A stretch of DNA of 64,000 nucleotides from contig JALIZF010001505.1 in NCBI GenBank assembly GCA_029948255.1, forward strand, positions 62,001-126,000. The letters are read 5' to 3'. This document shows, one piece after another, positions 34,361-46,700 of this stretch. Numbering within the stretch: position 1 is the stretch's first letter; every line of letters begins with the position of its first letter. This DNA is from Telmatactis stephensoni (lineage: Eukaryota; Cnidaria; Anthozoa; Actiniaria; Isophelliidae). A program made the translations under genes and the position numbers. The notes beneath the pieces were generated by a model. The model searched no databases and was not told the origin of the DNA. It worked only from the letters and a program-made list of their open reading frames with translations.

Positions 34361-34465
34361 GAAAGCGGTTCAATCTCGTACCCAGAGCCTGCGTTCCTCT
34401 TGGTCAGCGACCGAGAAACTGACCAAGAGGAACGCAGGCTCTGGGTACGAGATTGAAAGCGGTTC
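34361..34465. mobile_element. 83-nt palindromic mini-element with 11-bp flanking repeats
   Basis: GAAAGCGGTTC at 34361-34371 and 34455-34465 brackets AATCTCGTACCCAGAGCCTG ... CAGGCTCTGGGTACGAGATT. Arms 34369-34407 and 34419-34457 are perfect inverted repeats of 39 bp with an 11-nt loop. The exact flanking repeats look like a target-site duplication. It lies about 140 bases after the LHFPL stop codon. Confidence 0.85.
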
Positions 34466-34478
34466 TGATCGACACGAG

Positions 34479-34746
34479 TGAAAACGCATTGCTCATACTC
34501 GGAAGTTTTAAATAAAACCATTTGAATTTTAGTAAATCTTACTAGTAAAAGTTAAAGCTGTTGGTAAAAAGGTTCGTGCTTATTTTTCCCTAAAACATCG
34601 CTTTAGTTGTTCAATTTTGCTGGTCAAATAATACACGAGAAATTCGCATAATACACGACAGTTGAATCGACGGTCCTTTTATTTGTAAACACGAACGCGT
34701 CCACGAATTCCCGCCGAATTTTCGAGCATGCGCAATGCGTTTTTCA
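34479..34746. mobile_element. MITE, GCATTGCGCATGCTCG family (third locus)
   Basis: Starts TGAAAACGCATTGCTCATAC and ends GAGCATGCGCAATGCGTTTT. The interior matches the reverse complement of 16962-17207, including CAAATAAAAG-type and CTAAAACATCGCTTTAGTTG sequence. It contains an AATAAA (34513-34518) that could serve as the LHFPL polyadenylation signal. Confidence 0.85.
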
Positions 34747-34779
34747 TACGTATCTTATATGCAACTACAACTAATTTTA

Positions 34780-35075
34780 TGTATAGCTAATTGCACAAAC
34801 ATTGACACTTTCAAAACATAGAAGCTGAGACCGAAATGAACATTGGGAAATTTTGATTAGATGATTTTAAAGAAGCGCGTGGACGTGGGCATTTCAAATA
34901 GCGACCGAGACAAATTATTGTATTCCAGATGCACTTATCAGTCAGCACATTCATAGATACAACACATGAATATCCAAATATCACTAGTGTACTCAGGAGC
35001 CATTTCGGTCTCAGCTTCTAGCTTCGATGATTTTGAAAGGGTCAATGTTGTGCAAATAGCTATATGTATGTTATA
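34780..35075. mobile_element. Inverted-repeat element related to LHFPL-intron hairpin
   Basis: ATAGCTAATTGCACAAACAT and CATAGAAGCTGAGACCGAAA are answered by TTTCGGTCTCAGCTTCTAGC and ATGTTGTGCAAATAGCTAT. The shared AGAAGCTGAGACCGAAATG core links it to 33363-33655. Confidence 0.75.
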
Positions 35076-35079
35076 GTAA

Positions 35080-37749
35080 GACGTACTGATGTGGGTTTCA
35101 AGTGGCGTTACGGCAGCCATTTTGATTGAACTTCAACAAAAGATTTCTCTATCTGCACATGTTGTTTGTTCATCCAAAAATTGAAACCCAACACTTCGTA
35201 GTGCCTAAACACTGATCAAATGAGAACGCATCAAGTTAACCAAAGGGACCATAACCGGCCGAGACTTAGGGGTGCTGTGACGTGTTGCCCCGTTCTTGGA
35301 CTATTTTTAGAACCGTGCTTCGCATGCCAATCGCATGTTCACACTGAAAGATTTTTGCTGGCATTCGCGAGCTGAAGTCGTCGAAGTAACTGAAGGAGAC
35401 CGGGACGAGTCACATTTGGCTACCAAAGGGCACACATGGCGTCTCTTCAGAGCCTTCGACTTGTTCCAAGAGATAGGTTCACTTATTGTGTACATGGTTC
35501 TTTGCTTGTTCTTAATTTATGATCGTTGTTCCGAGCAGAAGACTTTCGTTAACATATTCAAATTAAAACACCAGTCATTGCAAGTCAGCGCAGTTAACCA
35601 AAAGGTCAAACATGACGAAATGATGGGACCTAAACTTGCGTTCTCCTTTAAAAGATGCCTTTTTCATCAGATCATGCGCAGAGACCACCTTCAATCTTTC
35701 CAGAGTAGTTTTTAAGAAGGAGAATGACAGCGGTATGATTTTCTTGATCAAACCAGAAAAATCATCACTAGTTAGTCTATAAAACTGTATACCTCTTGTT
35801 CTCTTGCTTTGAAATTAATTTATCTCAGTTTCAGCTGAAATTTAGCGGTTTCGATTATTAGTCGTATAGGGGCAGCCAGCAAAAAGCAGCCGCTGCTAAC
35901 TTTACCTGTTCGCCCCTGTAGCTACCTTGGCGTGAAATCCAGGAGCGAACTGGTAAACTAGCGCCTAACAGAAACAGTCTGGTGGAACTCTGCTATTTAT
36001 TAAGTTAGAAACCGTACATGAATAGTCATGCACTGTGCAATAAGTACTTATGGCGTCCCTTTCGTGCATGCAATCTGACACGCATTATGATTGCCTACTG
36101 GAAATGGATTTACAGACATTTCTTTTGATATAAACACCATTTTTAACGCATGGGAATAATGGAAGTACTATTATTAAGGAATATTAATGATTTATGAGGA
36201 ATATTGATGAACTATTTTAAATAATGAAAATATTTGTAAAATAAGATAATGATTTTCTCACTGATGGCATGAAATCACCATGCAATTATCACAACATTCA
36301 CTATATCACAATAAATCAAATGGACATCAATAAAATTGAACTCTAACTGTTGATCTCGAGCCATATTAATGGATGTTCAGTAAGTCTACGTATAGTAGCG
36401 GGCCCTCGAGGGAGGGGAAAGAGGGAAGAGAGTCGGCTGGGAATTAAGTCCACCGTCTTCCTTTCCTCTCCATACCTTAAGGGCGGTTCCGCACTAAACG
36501 TACAGCTTTACACATGTACGCATGGGGGGATGGGAGGAGACCGTGTCAACTGCCCGCATGCTACCCTCCACTACCCTGGCCGGTAGCACCACATGTTTTC
36601 GAAGAGAGCTCCCTAGTATGGCTACACGAAATTAAGCACCTTTTCTATAACTAGCCTTGATAAGCCACATCAAGGCTAATTCCAGTTAGTCAGCGCCTCG
36701 ATCGAAATGAGGCAATTGGATTTTTATGACTTTCAAATTGTATTATTTTCTTGAGTGCTTTCACAAGGCTTGTTCGCTGCTGTTATAACAGAATAGTTGC
36801 TGTGATTGTTAATTGCCAATGTTCTACTTAGTGTGTTCCCCTTTCTCTTTAATCTTACGTACCTGTTTGGGGGCTTCCTATGATCTCGTGACGACCCCCA
36901 AAATACACAAAATCAGACAATCAGGGTAGGGCTCGTGCGTGACGTATGATTGGCCAAATTATCTGCATGATCCGTGAACAGTGATGCACCTTATAACCTG
37001 TTAAAAAAGCGTCAGCGTGATTTCGTGAAAATTTGCCGCGTGGTGCCTGATCGGTACCCCCTTTGATACTTTGTACAATAGAGGAGAGTTAGAATCTACC
37101 ACTGTTTTATTTCCGGCAGCGTTATTTTTGTTTTTGCTGTTTCGTTGCTGCTGCTATCACTGTTTTTGTTTTCGTTGTTGTTTTTCTTTGTTTGTTTTTA
37201 TGCAAGATCGATTTCTGTTTCTCGCGTCGGGAAAGTGCGGCCGGGATGGCACTAACCATCATGCAGCTCGGTCAGTAAATCTCGGCGGAGAAGGCCTGGG
37301 TTGTGACAACATGGCGGATGAAGCAGGAAAGTGAACGGTTTTGTTTATGTGATTGATTTGAGTCTTTCTAAGGATTTAGAAGTTCATTTTGGTTGTTCAA
37401 AAAGTTATATCAAGTTTCACCACAAGTGTACCGTAAGTTGTTTCTTTTCTCTGGTCATTCTTGTATTTACAAAGATTTAGATCCCACGGCAACAAAGTGC
37501 TGTGATACACGTGGGTATAAATGATGGAAAGAACGTTTGATTATTCATGCTTAAAGACATCCAAATAATTAAACTCTTTAAATTATTTCACTTTACCTTA
37601 TAATTAATGTGGTTTCTCTTAAAATGTCATTGTGCAGTTTATTTTCTTATAGTGACCTTCTACTTCAGTGTTGTAGTGGCTAATGTTTACTCCTAACTTT
37701 ACCAAAATTCTTTGTCTTGATATTAGTGTAGATATCATCACACTTCGAC
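35080..37749. other. Intergenic region between LHFPL-like gene and NOL8
   Basis: No convincing gene. An open frame of 126 codons at 35335-35715 lacks family resemblance and overlaps a GAGACCGGGACGA transposon-like motif. A GC-richer patch at 37220-37340 (GGCGGAGAAGG, ATGGCGGATGAAG) may hold the NOL8 promoter and a non-coding first exon; AG at 37725-37730 could be the acceptor. This is inference only. Confidence 0.4.
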
Positions 37750-40700
37750 ATGTCAGTACAAAAGAAGAGGCTGTTTGTTGGAGGTCTTAATTCGGGAACC
37801 AGTGATCAAGACATCAGGTACATGGTATTGAGTTGACAGAAAATTTTCTGTATTTTTTATACAGTCCATATAAGTAACTTGAACTTTGTTATTCAAAATC
37901 TGTACAATGTCTTACAATATTTATTTTTACATGATATATTTGTGATATTTATAGTGCTGCAAAGTTTCAATAATTTAGAAATGATGATAATAATACTATC
38001 CATCTTCACTGTCTCTATTTTATGATAATGATGCCACTTACCATATTCTACTAAGAGTAGTTTTGTATGAGTGTGAAATGTACTGTACCATGCTGGGACT
38101 CTGTCAGTTCCATGATATCTATAAAAACATTTGAAATTCCAGATGTGACTGTGTCATGCCATGATTATATCATTTTCACAGTCATACAAAATCTGCTGTG
38201 CTCCATGCTGTACTAGTCGCATACTGTTGTGAATTCTTACAGATATTACTTGTGTTTTTATATCTAAAACAAGACTCAAACCCAAGAGAATCATGTTTTT
38301 GATTGTGTCAAGACTGTTTAGATGATATAGAAATGTAGCTTAAGTTTGGATTTTGATACCCTCTATTTGTGCAATATCCAAATGGTTCTTATGATTTGTT
38401 TCAATTTACAGAGAGAGGTTTAAAACATTTGGTTTGGTATCATCAGTTGAAGTACACAAAGTAGTGAAGAAAGAAGGTACCACTAAGACATCTATATGGG
38501 GGTATCCGGTCATCTCGCCCCCTCGTCATCTCACCCCCACCATCTCGCCCCCAATCTATTGCCGTCTCGCCCCCATATATTGCCATGTCCAAGTATCCAT
38601 CTTGCCCCCATCTATTGCCATGTCTAAAGATCTATGAAACATATAAAGAGTTTGCTGAAGAATATGTGTTTGTTTAACGGTGCCAATTTACGTAACAAAA
38701 AGACAAGAAAGCACAAAATTTGAATGATCGAACTTCAACAACAACAATGTTCCCGATTGTGAGTTTATAAACGATTGAACTTCAACAACATGAACATGGT
38801 CTTTGCATGAGATTCAAATGAACTCAGACTGATACAAACATCAAGTAGTACTAAATCCATTTCAAGCTGAAATGTGAAGGCAATATAGCAGGAAAAGCAT
38901 TCAGATAAACACAATTTAACAATGTTTTGTTCTTGTTTAAGGGTGTACTGACATATAACCTTGCTGCGTAATGGTTGCTATGCAAAATAGAGTCCTGCTT
39001 TGGTGACAGGTGCATGTGCACGTGTTCTTGGTGGGAACCATTTGACTTCTGTTAGAGTAATGTGTACCTGACAGAAAGGACTCATTTTTGTTTTTATTGT
39101 GTTTTCATGGGACATTTTACTTCTGGTTTCTTTAAAAAGCTATAATCTTTGGTGGATTTCATCAAAAGGAAGTGTTTCTTCAATATTTATGTTCTTTACA
39201 GCCTTTTCTTCAAAGTCAAACATAGGATTGGCATAAAATTAAGAAATACAGAAGTTGTTTGCAATATTTGCTACATTTGCAACATTAAAAAAAATCATAA
39301 CAAGTTTATTTGGAGATCATTCTTAAAGCACATACTTGGTTTTATGCATCTTGGTCTCAAGATTCCTTTAATCTATTTCAAATTCTCCAATTGATATGCA
39401 TTGCCAAAGGAAATAAGAGCTTTTTCCTGTAGCTATGATGTCATGTGACGACATCATACAATGACATCATAAAATGTGAAAGCTTATTCAAGGAAGACAA
39501 ACTATAAAATGTAAAAGTGATTTGACAATTAAGGTAGTTCCGGACCCTTGCTACTGCGCATTTCCCGCGCGCATTCGAGGGCGCGCACTTTTATTAGAGA
39601 GCATTGGTATTACCGTGGGGAGTCTGGGCACTAGTAAGTGAGCGATTGAAAACGTAGAAACTCAAACTTTAGTAGAGAAAAATTATATTTTGTCATCCAA
39701 ATATCGGAAAAACTTTAATCAAGAAATCTTGTACACTATGTAATGTAGGTATTTAACCTGAAACTTTTAAATTTAGTTAATCTTATCCATCGAAAAAGCC
39801 GGCGAGAAAATCGCTAAAATGGGTGGTATTTGGTGTTCGTTTTTGGTGTGTTTTCTCTTTTGTGCTTTTCTAACTCTTGAAATAATACAGTGACCCCCTG
39901 GTTTTTTCTTTTAATTCAAGAGAGTACTTATCACTTTTTTGATTTAAAAAATAAAAATACAACTTCATTGATTGGATTGTCGTAAATTTTCTACATTGTT
40001 ACAGTCCATACACGATTTCGGAGCGCGTAATTGGGTAGGAATTTGATTCTAGAATGCCCTTTTAATCATGTTTGCAACTCATCAAACAATACATACGATT
40101 ACAACTGCTAGATAAACCTCACATCTCTCTTTTGAGACATTCAAGGCGTTTCTCGGAAAAATTTTGTTCGTATTCTTCAGACCATATGGATTACGTACAT
40201 TTTGCAAAAAATCGCGGAAAATCATTGAAAATACCACCTTTTACGACATCGTATAGCTCAGAAACCAATACGGTGACCCCCTCTTTTTTCTCGTTTTTGA
40301 CTTGCCAAACAATGATCTTTAAATGACAGGATTTTAAAGGAAATTCATTGATGAAATCTGAGGCTCCGGAACTACCTTAAAAGGCATTTTAGAGAATTTT
40401 CAAATTTTCCTAGCAATGAGCAATTTTTATATATCAGTACACCTTTGACTTAAATAAATATTAAGTTACCAAGATGTTTATCAGAGATTTCTTCCTACTA
40501 TATTTTTGAACCATATTTGTTTGTTTGCACTAGAAATAATATTTCACACTTACTATACACTTCATTATCCAGAGTGAAATTTACTTTGATTGCAGTCATA
40601 TCCATAATCTTGTATTTTGTTTTGACTTAAGGATTTCCTGAGAAGACCTTTGCTTATATTGACATTGAGTCATCAGACTCCAATATAAAAAGATGTGAGT

Positions 40701-43700
40701 ATTATACTAGTCCCAGGGATTACTCAGGCATATGACCAACAGGGACATACAAAGCCTTTTTTGGGGGGGAGGGAGTGGGTCGAATTTTCAAAAATTGATT
40801 TTTTTGGGGCATGAACATTGGATGCTTGTTTGGTAGGAAAATTATAAGGTCTCTACCCTGGGACTCCAGTTTTGGGTCACATAGAATACACTTGATGTAT
40901 ATAGTGGTATGACATTATTTACTCTGTATTTACACAGGCATCTCAATGCTTAGTAATACAAAGTGGAGAGGAGGTGTTCTTAAAATAGAACCAGCAAGAG
41001 AGAGCTTTTTGACAAGGTACAGTAAATACAGAATAAGGTGGAAATTTGGAAGAAAGATGCAGTGCTAGAAGATAAATTCCACTGAGGAAACTCTTTCTGA
41101 GAAGTAAGCATTATGAACGTTTCTCAGTTGGATTTCTCCTAGCATTGCATCTTTCTTTCAAATTTAATCTTCATTCCACCTCACTGCTACACAGTCTTTC
41201 ATTACATTTGTTAACATAAAATATATAACTTTTTGTTAGCTTGATAAATATTGAGAATGGCACATCCTAGAGCTGATATTACTAGGACAAATGTACAAGA
41301 AATGCACTTGAAACTTGCTGAAATGCCTTAGTGTAGTTCCTTGACTTGGAACCTTTGTCTAAAGTCACTGGACTGTAATTGAAATATGAATTATAAGAAC
41401 ATTTGAAATAGAGTCTAGGACAGATCTGATGTAGATTGAGTCAAAACCTTGAATTTTCATTTTTCAGACTCCAGAAGGAAAGGGAAGAATTAGCTTCCCA
41501 AAAGACTAAGCTCAACAACAAAGAATGTAGTCCCTCTCTTCCTAGAGAATTGACCAAACCGATACCAAGTGCAGTTCCTGGAACTCTTATTCCTGGACAA
41601 AAGAACTGGGTAGTTGGTAAGTTTGGTCGAGCTTTACCTGTAGTTCATATGCGTCCAAAAAATGGACGTAAAATATTGAAATTCGATCCAAGTAAAACAG
41701 TGCATAATCTGAAGAGGATCAAAGATGATGATCAAGATGGTGGTAAAGGCGTTTCTGAACTGACTTGGAACTTGGAAGAAAAAATGTATAATAATTGGGA
41801 TATAAATCATGGTAAGAACCATGATATTAGAACATTTAGTTCGTCCTCAGATGAGGAAAGTGGCCACGAGGAAAATGAAAAGAAAAGCAAGATTTCGAAG
41901 AAAAAACCGGAAAGAAAATTAAGTGAAAAGAGTAACAAATTTAATGATTCTGCTGACTACTTATTAACTAATGATGTGGAAAATGATAATGATAGTATTA
42001 AAAATGAGGTTTTCAAGAAAGAACGCGAAAATGAATATATGAAGAATAAGAATAAATTTGAGAATATCATGGAAAACAAAAACGATATTTCGGATTCTGA
42101 GAAACTGAACCTGAAGCGAAAAAGAAAAACTGTAACAGAAGCAGATTCTACTGTGACTAACAAAGACGAAAAGGCATTCAATTCATTTCAAAATGTAACG
42201 AATGGGAAGGATTTTGAAGAGACAAGTGGGAAAGGAGAAAAGAAACAGGAAACATCGAAAAAGGCCGACAAAAAGAGAGAAATTGATACGGAATCACAAG
42301 ATTCTTCGATGAGCGAAATAGAAAAGTCGTTGGACGACGATGAAGAATTAAACAGGATGAAAAGAAAAGAGAAAAAGGAAACGTAAAGGAAATGAGAAAG
42401 TGAATGAGAAAGATTCATTGGATAGAAATGAGGCTGATATCTCAATGTCCGAAAATATTGGCTTCCCGCTGGGAGTATATAATGAAGAAATGAATGAAAG
42501 GACGAAACAGAAAGAGAAAAAGAAGCAAAAAATAAATGAGAAAGTGATTGAGAAAGATTCTTTGGATAAATACGTGGATATAACGACGGAAAATCTTAGC
42601 TCACCAAAGGGAAAATCAAATGAAGAGGATAAGGAAAGAACGAAACGAAAAGAGAAAAAGAAACGAAAGGAAAAGTTAAATGAGAAGACGATGGAACTAT
42701 CAATGGATAAAAACGAGTCCATTTCGACAAAGACAGTGGACGAAGCAATCGACTCCCAAGAGGAAGTAAGAAATGAGTTTTATACTGAAGAAATAAAACG
42801 AAAAGACAAAAAGAAACGAAAAGAAAAATCAGAGGAGAGGGAGCAAGAAACAAGTGGTTTCGAAGAGACTGGTGTTAGGGAATTATATTGTAGTAAAAGA
42901 AAGAAAGATAAAACTGTGAAAGGAAGAAGGGGAAGATGAAAACACATTTTCTGTTGATTCTGTGAGCGTTAATGATGAAGTTTTGTTTTCAACTGCGGAT
43001 GATAACAACAACGAAAAGATTCTTCAAAATGATGAAGACAAGTCAAAAATAAGTCTAGACGAAAATATTGATAAACCTCGCACTGGTGTGTGGGAAACAG
43101 AGAGTAAAGAAAAGAAAAAGAAGAAAAACAAGGGTCAACCAGAGGATAAACATAGTGATATTCCTGATAAAAGTGAAAAAAGACGCACTGAAAAGCAGGA
43201 AAAGAAGAAGGAAAAGTCATCGAAGAAACTTGAATCAAATGCAAAGCGACTACAAGCCCTCAAGGATAGAGAAACTAACACTAATATTAAACAATCTTTT
43301 GTTGCATCTGCTTTGCAAAACCTTGACAGAAAAGAGCAACAGATCAACTCTAAACACATTGTGTTTGATGATCAAGAAAGAAGTGATGATGAGGAAGAAG
43401 AGGAGAATGATGGAGAAAAAAGAACAAAACATGGAACACCAGGAAAGGTACGATAGTTAATCGTTGGTGTGTCTTACCATAGTGATTAATATATTGAATT
43501 TGGTTTCGTTTTAGTGTCCGTCTCTCTTACATAGAGTAGTTTCGTATGACTATAATGAGAAAACGTCTCGGCGCGGCAAGGTTACGGCAGGAAATTCAAA
43601 TGTTTCATTAGACAACGCGGCAATGACACGGTCATGGCACGGCGCAGTCCGTTTCCGCCACACTCATACGAAAACTGCTCCTTACAGTACGAGCAACTGT

Positions 43701-46700
43701 GTAGTGCGAACAAACCTGTCGTAGTAAAGAGGTTCCGTTATTGTTCCATATATTTCTTGTCTACCTGTCTTTCTTATTGTTTTTGTTTGTTTGTTTTTGC
43801 TTGTTATATTTAAAACTGCACAGTTAATGTTCACAACAATGTAAGAGCACCTTGATAGCGCATACAGTAGTTGATTTTGCCTTAACCTCCCATAAATCTT
43901 GATTAATGGAATTGCCCCATTTCATTGTGACGTCACGGCTTGTTAGTTACGATGGAGATAGAATCGTAGAGAACCATAGGAAGTTGAACAAAATTGTTAA
44001 ATAAACCATATTTATTGCATTTGGTGGCTGTTGCCTGCTTTCTACGGTCTACAAAACGCATTTACTATCGATCTTCTTTGTAGTGTTATATGTTTTTTAC
44101 CCCCTCCCACTGACCATGATCCTTAGCGTTTAAACAATAGAATGTTTTGATGTTATGTCATAATGAAATGGGCAATTGTTCATTAAGAAAATTGGTTCCT
44201 CTATGCTTACCCTTTACTACGGACACGATGTCCGTGTTCCTTTACTTAGCTTCTTCTCCTATACCAATCTATATACAGTCACCGTTAAATGTTCTTTGTT
44301 CATTTGTTCAGATATCAGGATCCAAGGCTTCTAGTTGGTTGGGTCTTGATAGCGATAGTGACGACAACAACGATACAGCATTTGACGAACACAAATTTGA
44401 TGCTAAACCACAGTTTGAAGGAAAAGCAGGACAGAAGGTGACTGATTAGTAGACTGCTTTTGCATTTTTCAAGAATTTTGTCTATGCAACGTATATTTTG
44501 TTGCTGAAAGAATTGCTATGTCACCACTAAGTAGAATGGAAATCATCATCATCATTATCATCATCGTTATCACTATCAACACCGCCTCTCAGCAGCATTA
44601 CTACCACTAACATACTTCTTATTTGAATGTTTGTTTCAGCTTTTTGAGCTCCAAAAATCGTACCGAGGAGACAGTAGATTTCAACTGGATAAAAGATTTG
44701 TTGACAGTGACGAGGAATCCGATGAAGAAGACTTAAATGATACTCATGCCGAGCAACCAAATGATGATGATGATGATATTAACATCGATGATGATGACGA
44801 TGAGACGATCAAAAAGCAGTTGTCACAAGAGAAGAGCATGGCTATGTCAGTATTGCGAGGAATTCTTGGAGAAAACTTTGGCAGCAAATTTGGAGATAGT
44901 TCTACACGAACAGATAAATTCAAGTACGTCTTAGCTTCTAACATTCTGGCATTCTGATATTGACTCCATCAACCTTACAGTATCGTTAGTTTATACTTAG
45001 TTTATACTCGTCTGCGGCTTGTGATTTTCAAACTTTTTTTCGTGTTTCTCCCAACATCACGCGTGCTCTATTTCACCGGTAGAGTCATAGAAAACTATAT
45101 TCTATTGCTTAAATAATGCCAAAATACTCAGATATATCAGTACGACGATATCTTGAAGGACAGTTACTGGTAGGGGCCTCCATTACAGCCAAAATCGTTG
45201 CATCGCGACCAGCAAATTACAAATTTTGTTTTGATTTTGGGTTTTTCTAAGCCGTCAATCAGTTTGGGGGCGGAGCTTCTTTCAAATCAACCAATCACTA
45301 AACGAGTTCGTGAAAGCTCCGCCCCCAAGAATGATGGACGGATCAGAAAAGACCAAAATTTTACCGACATTTGAGGTCGCGATGCAACGATTTTCGCTGT
45401 AAACGACCTCTTAGTGCTCGAAATAGTTTGTTAATAGAAGTTGTCGGATATTCAGAAATTTCTCGTTTTATAGAGGTTGTGGAAGTAGGTCTACTGTATG
45501 AATAACGTCAGTTAGTGCTTTTACGCAAAAACTTTGATCAAATGACAATGCAGCTGACGCTCTGTCATGATATCATGATACAACACCCATCTTCGTAGTT
45601 TTCGTCGTTCACAGTAAGGAGAATTTCGTGTATGATCAATGTAATTAATTAATTAGTATATCCTCTTTTTGATTATCCTCTAGAGATACCAATTTACTTC
45701 GATACGATCCTACTAAAGATGATCACGCGCAGTTTGAACAAAAGCCTAAAAAGGATGACAGTCCTGAGCCCACTGTCAAAGAAAACCAGCAGCCACCAGC
45801 AGAGGTCATGCCTAGTGTGCCGGAAGTCAGCCAGGAGAAATATTATGACGTCAAGACTGATGCTTTAACAGCGATGTTCGGAGAAACGAAAGAGGTGATT
45901 GACTTTGAATAATAGAAATTGTGTCGATAGTGCAGGCATATCGTGCAGAATTGTTCAGTTTTTTGCTACAAGCACGAAAATTGGTACAATGATAGAAGGC
46001 AACATGCTGACTAATTCCTGATATAGCGCCACGCCCAAAAATCAATACTTCCAGTTTTACACATGTGGAATTAATTTTCACTTAAAATTAAATACAATTG
46101 TTGCATTAACTAGTTGTTTCAAGAAATGTGATAATTCTTTACAAGTACTGTTCCTTTTACCTAGCTGACTATAGTGCCCCACCCTATTCCTCGTACTTCC
46201 AGTTTTATGTTAATGGATTTAATTAAATTCAAAATTACTGAAAATAAGCGTTTTCTACAATGCTATCACTACCAACTAATCCTATTTGGTCTAATGATGT
46301 ATACCCTTTTCATTTCACATGCACTGCCACACCCTAAACTTAGTACTGCCAGTATAGATACATAGGAATACCTCAAGTCTCTCAAGTATCAAAATTATTC
46401 ACCTTGTTTTAAAGTCAAGGAGATAAATAGACGGAGAATAATAGACGGATATGATTGAAACAACGCAACCATGGCAACGCATTTTCAAAAGTACTTCCAG
46501 TAATAATACTTTGGAATTGATGATCTGGAATTAGGTTTGGGTGTATGGCAATCTGACATCTTTCTGAACGTATTCCTGCATAAAGGCCACTGTTATTGCA
46601 CTTCACTCGTAACAATCAATAATTCTCACTATTTTATAATTTTCCACATAAAGAAAACCCGTTCACAAGAGCCTAATCAATTACACATGATTGTGAAGAC

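Noticed and set aside
35335..35715. 126-codon open frame after the LHFPL gene
   Set aside because: No family resemblance, overlaps a GAGACCGGGACGA transposon motif, no supporting splice structure.
42188..42853. Minus-strand Ser/Phe-rich frames opposite the large NOL8 exon
   Set aside because: Antisense shadows of the Lys/Glu-rich coding sequence.
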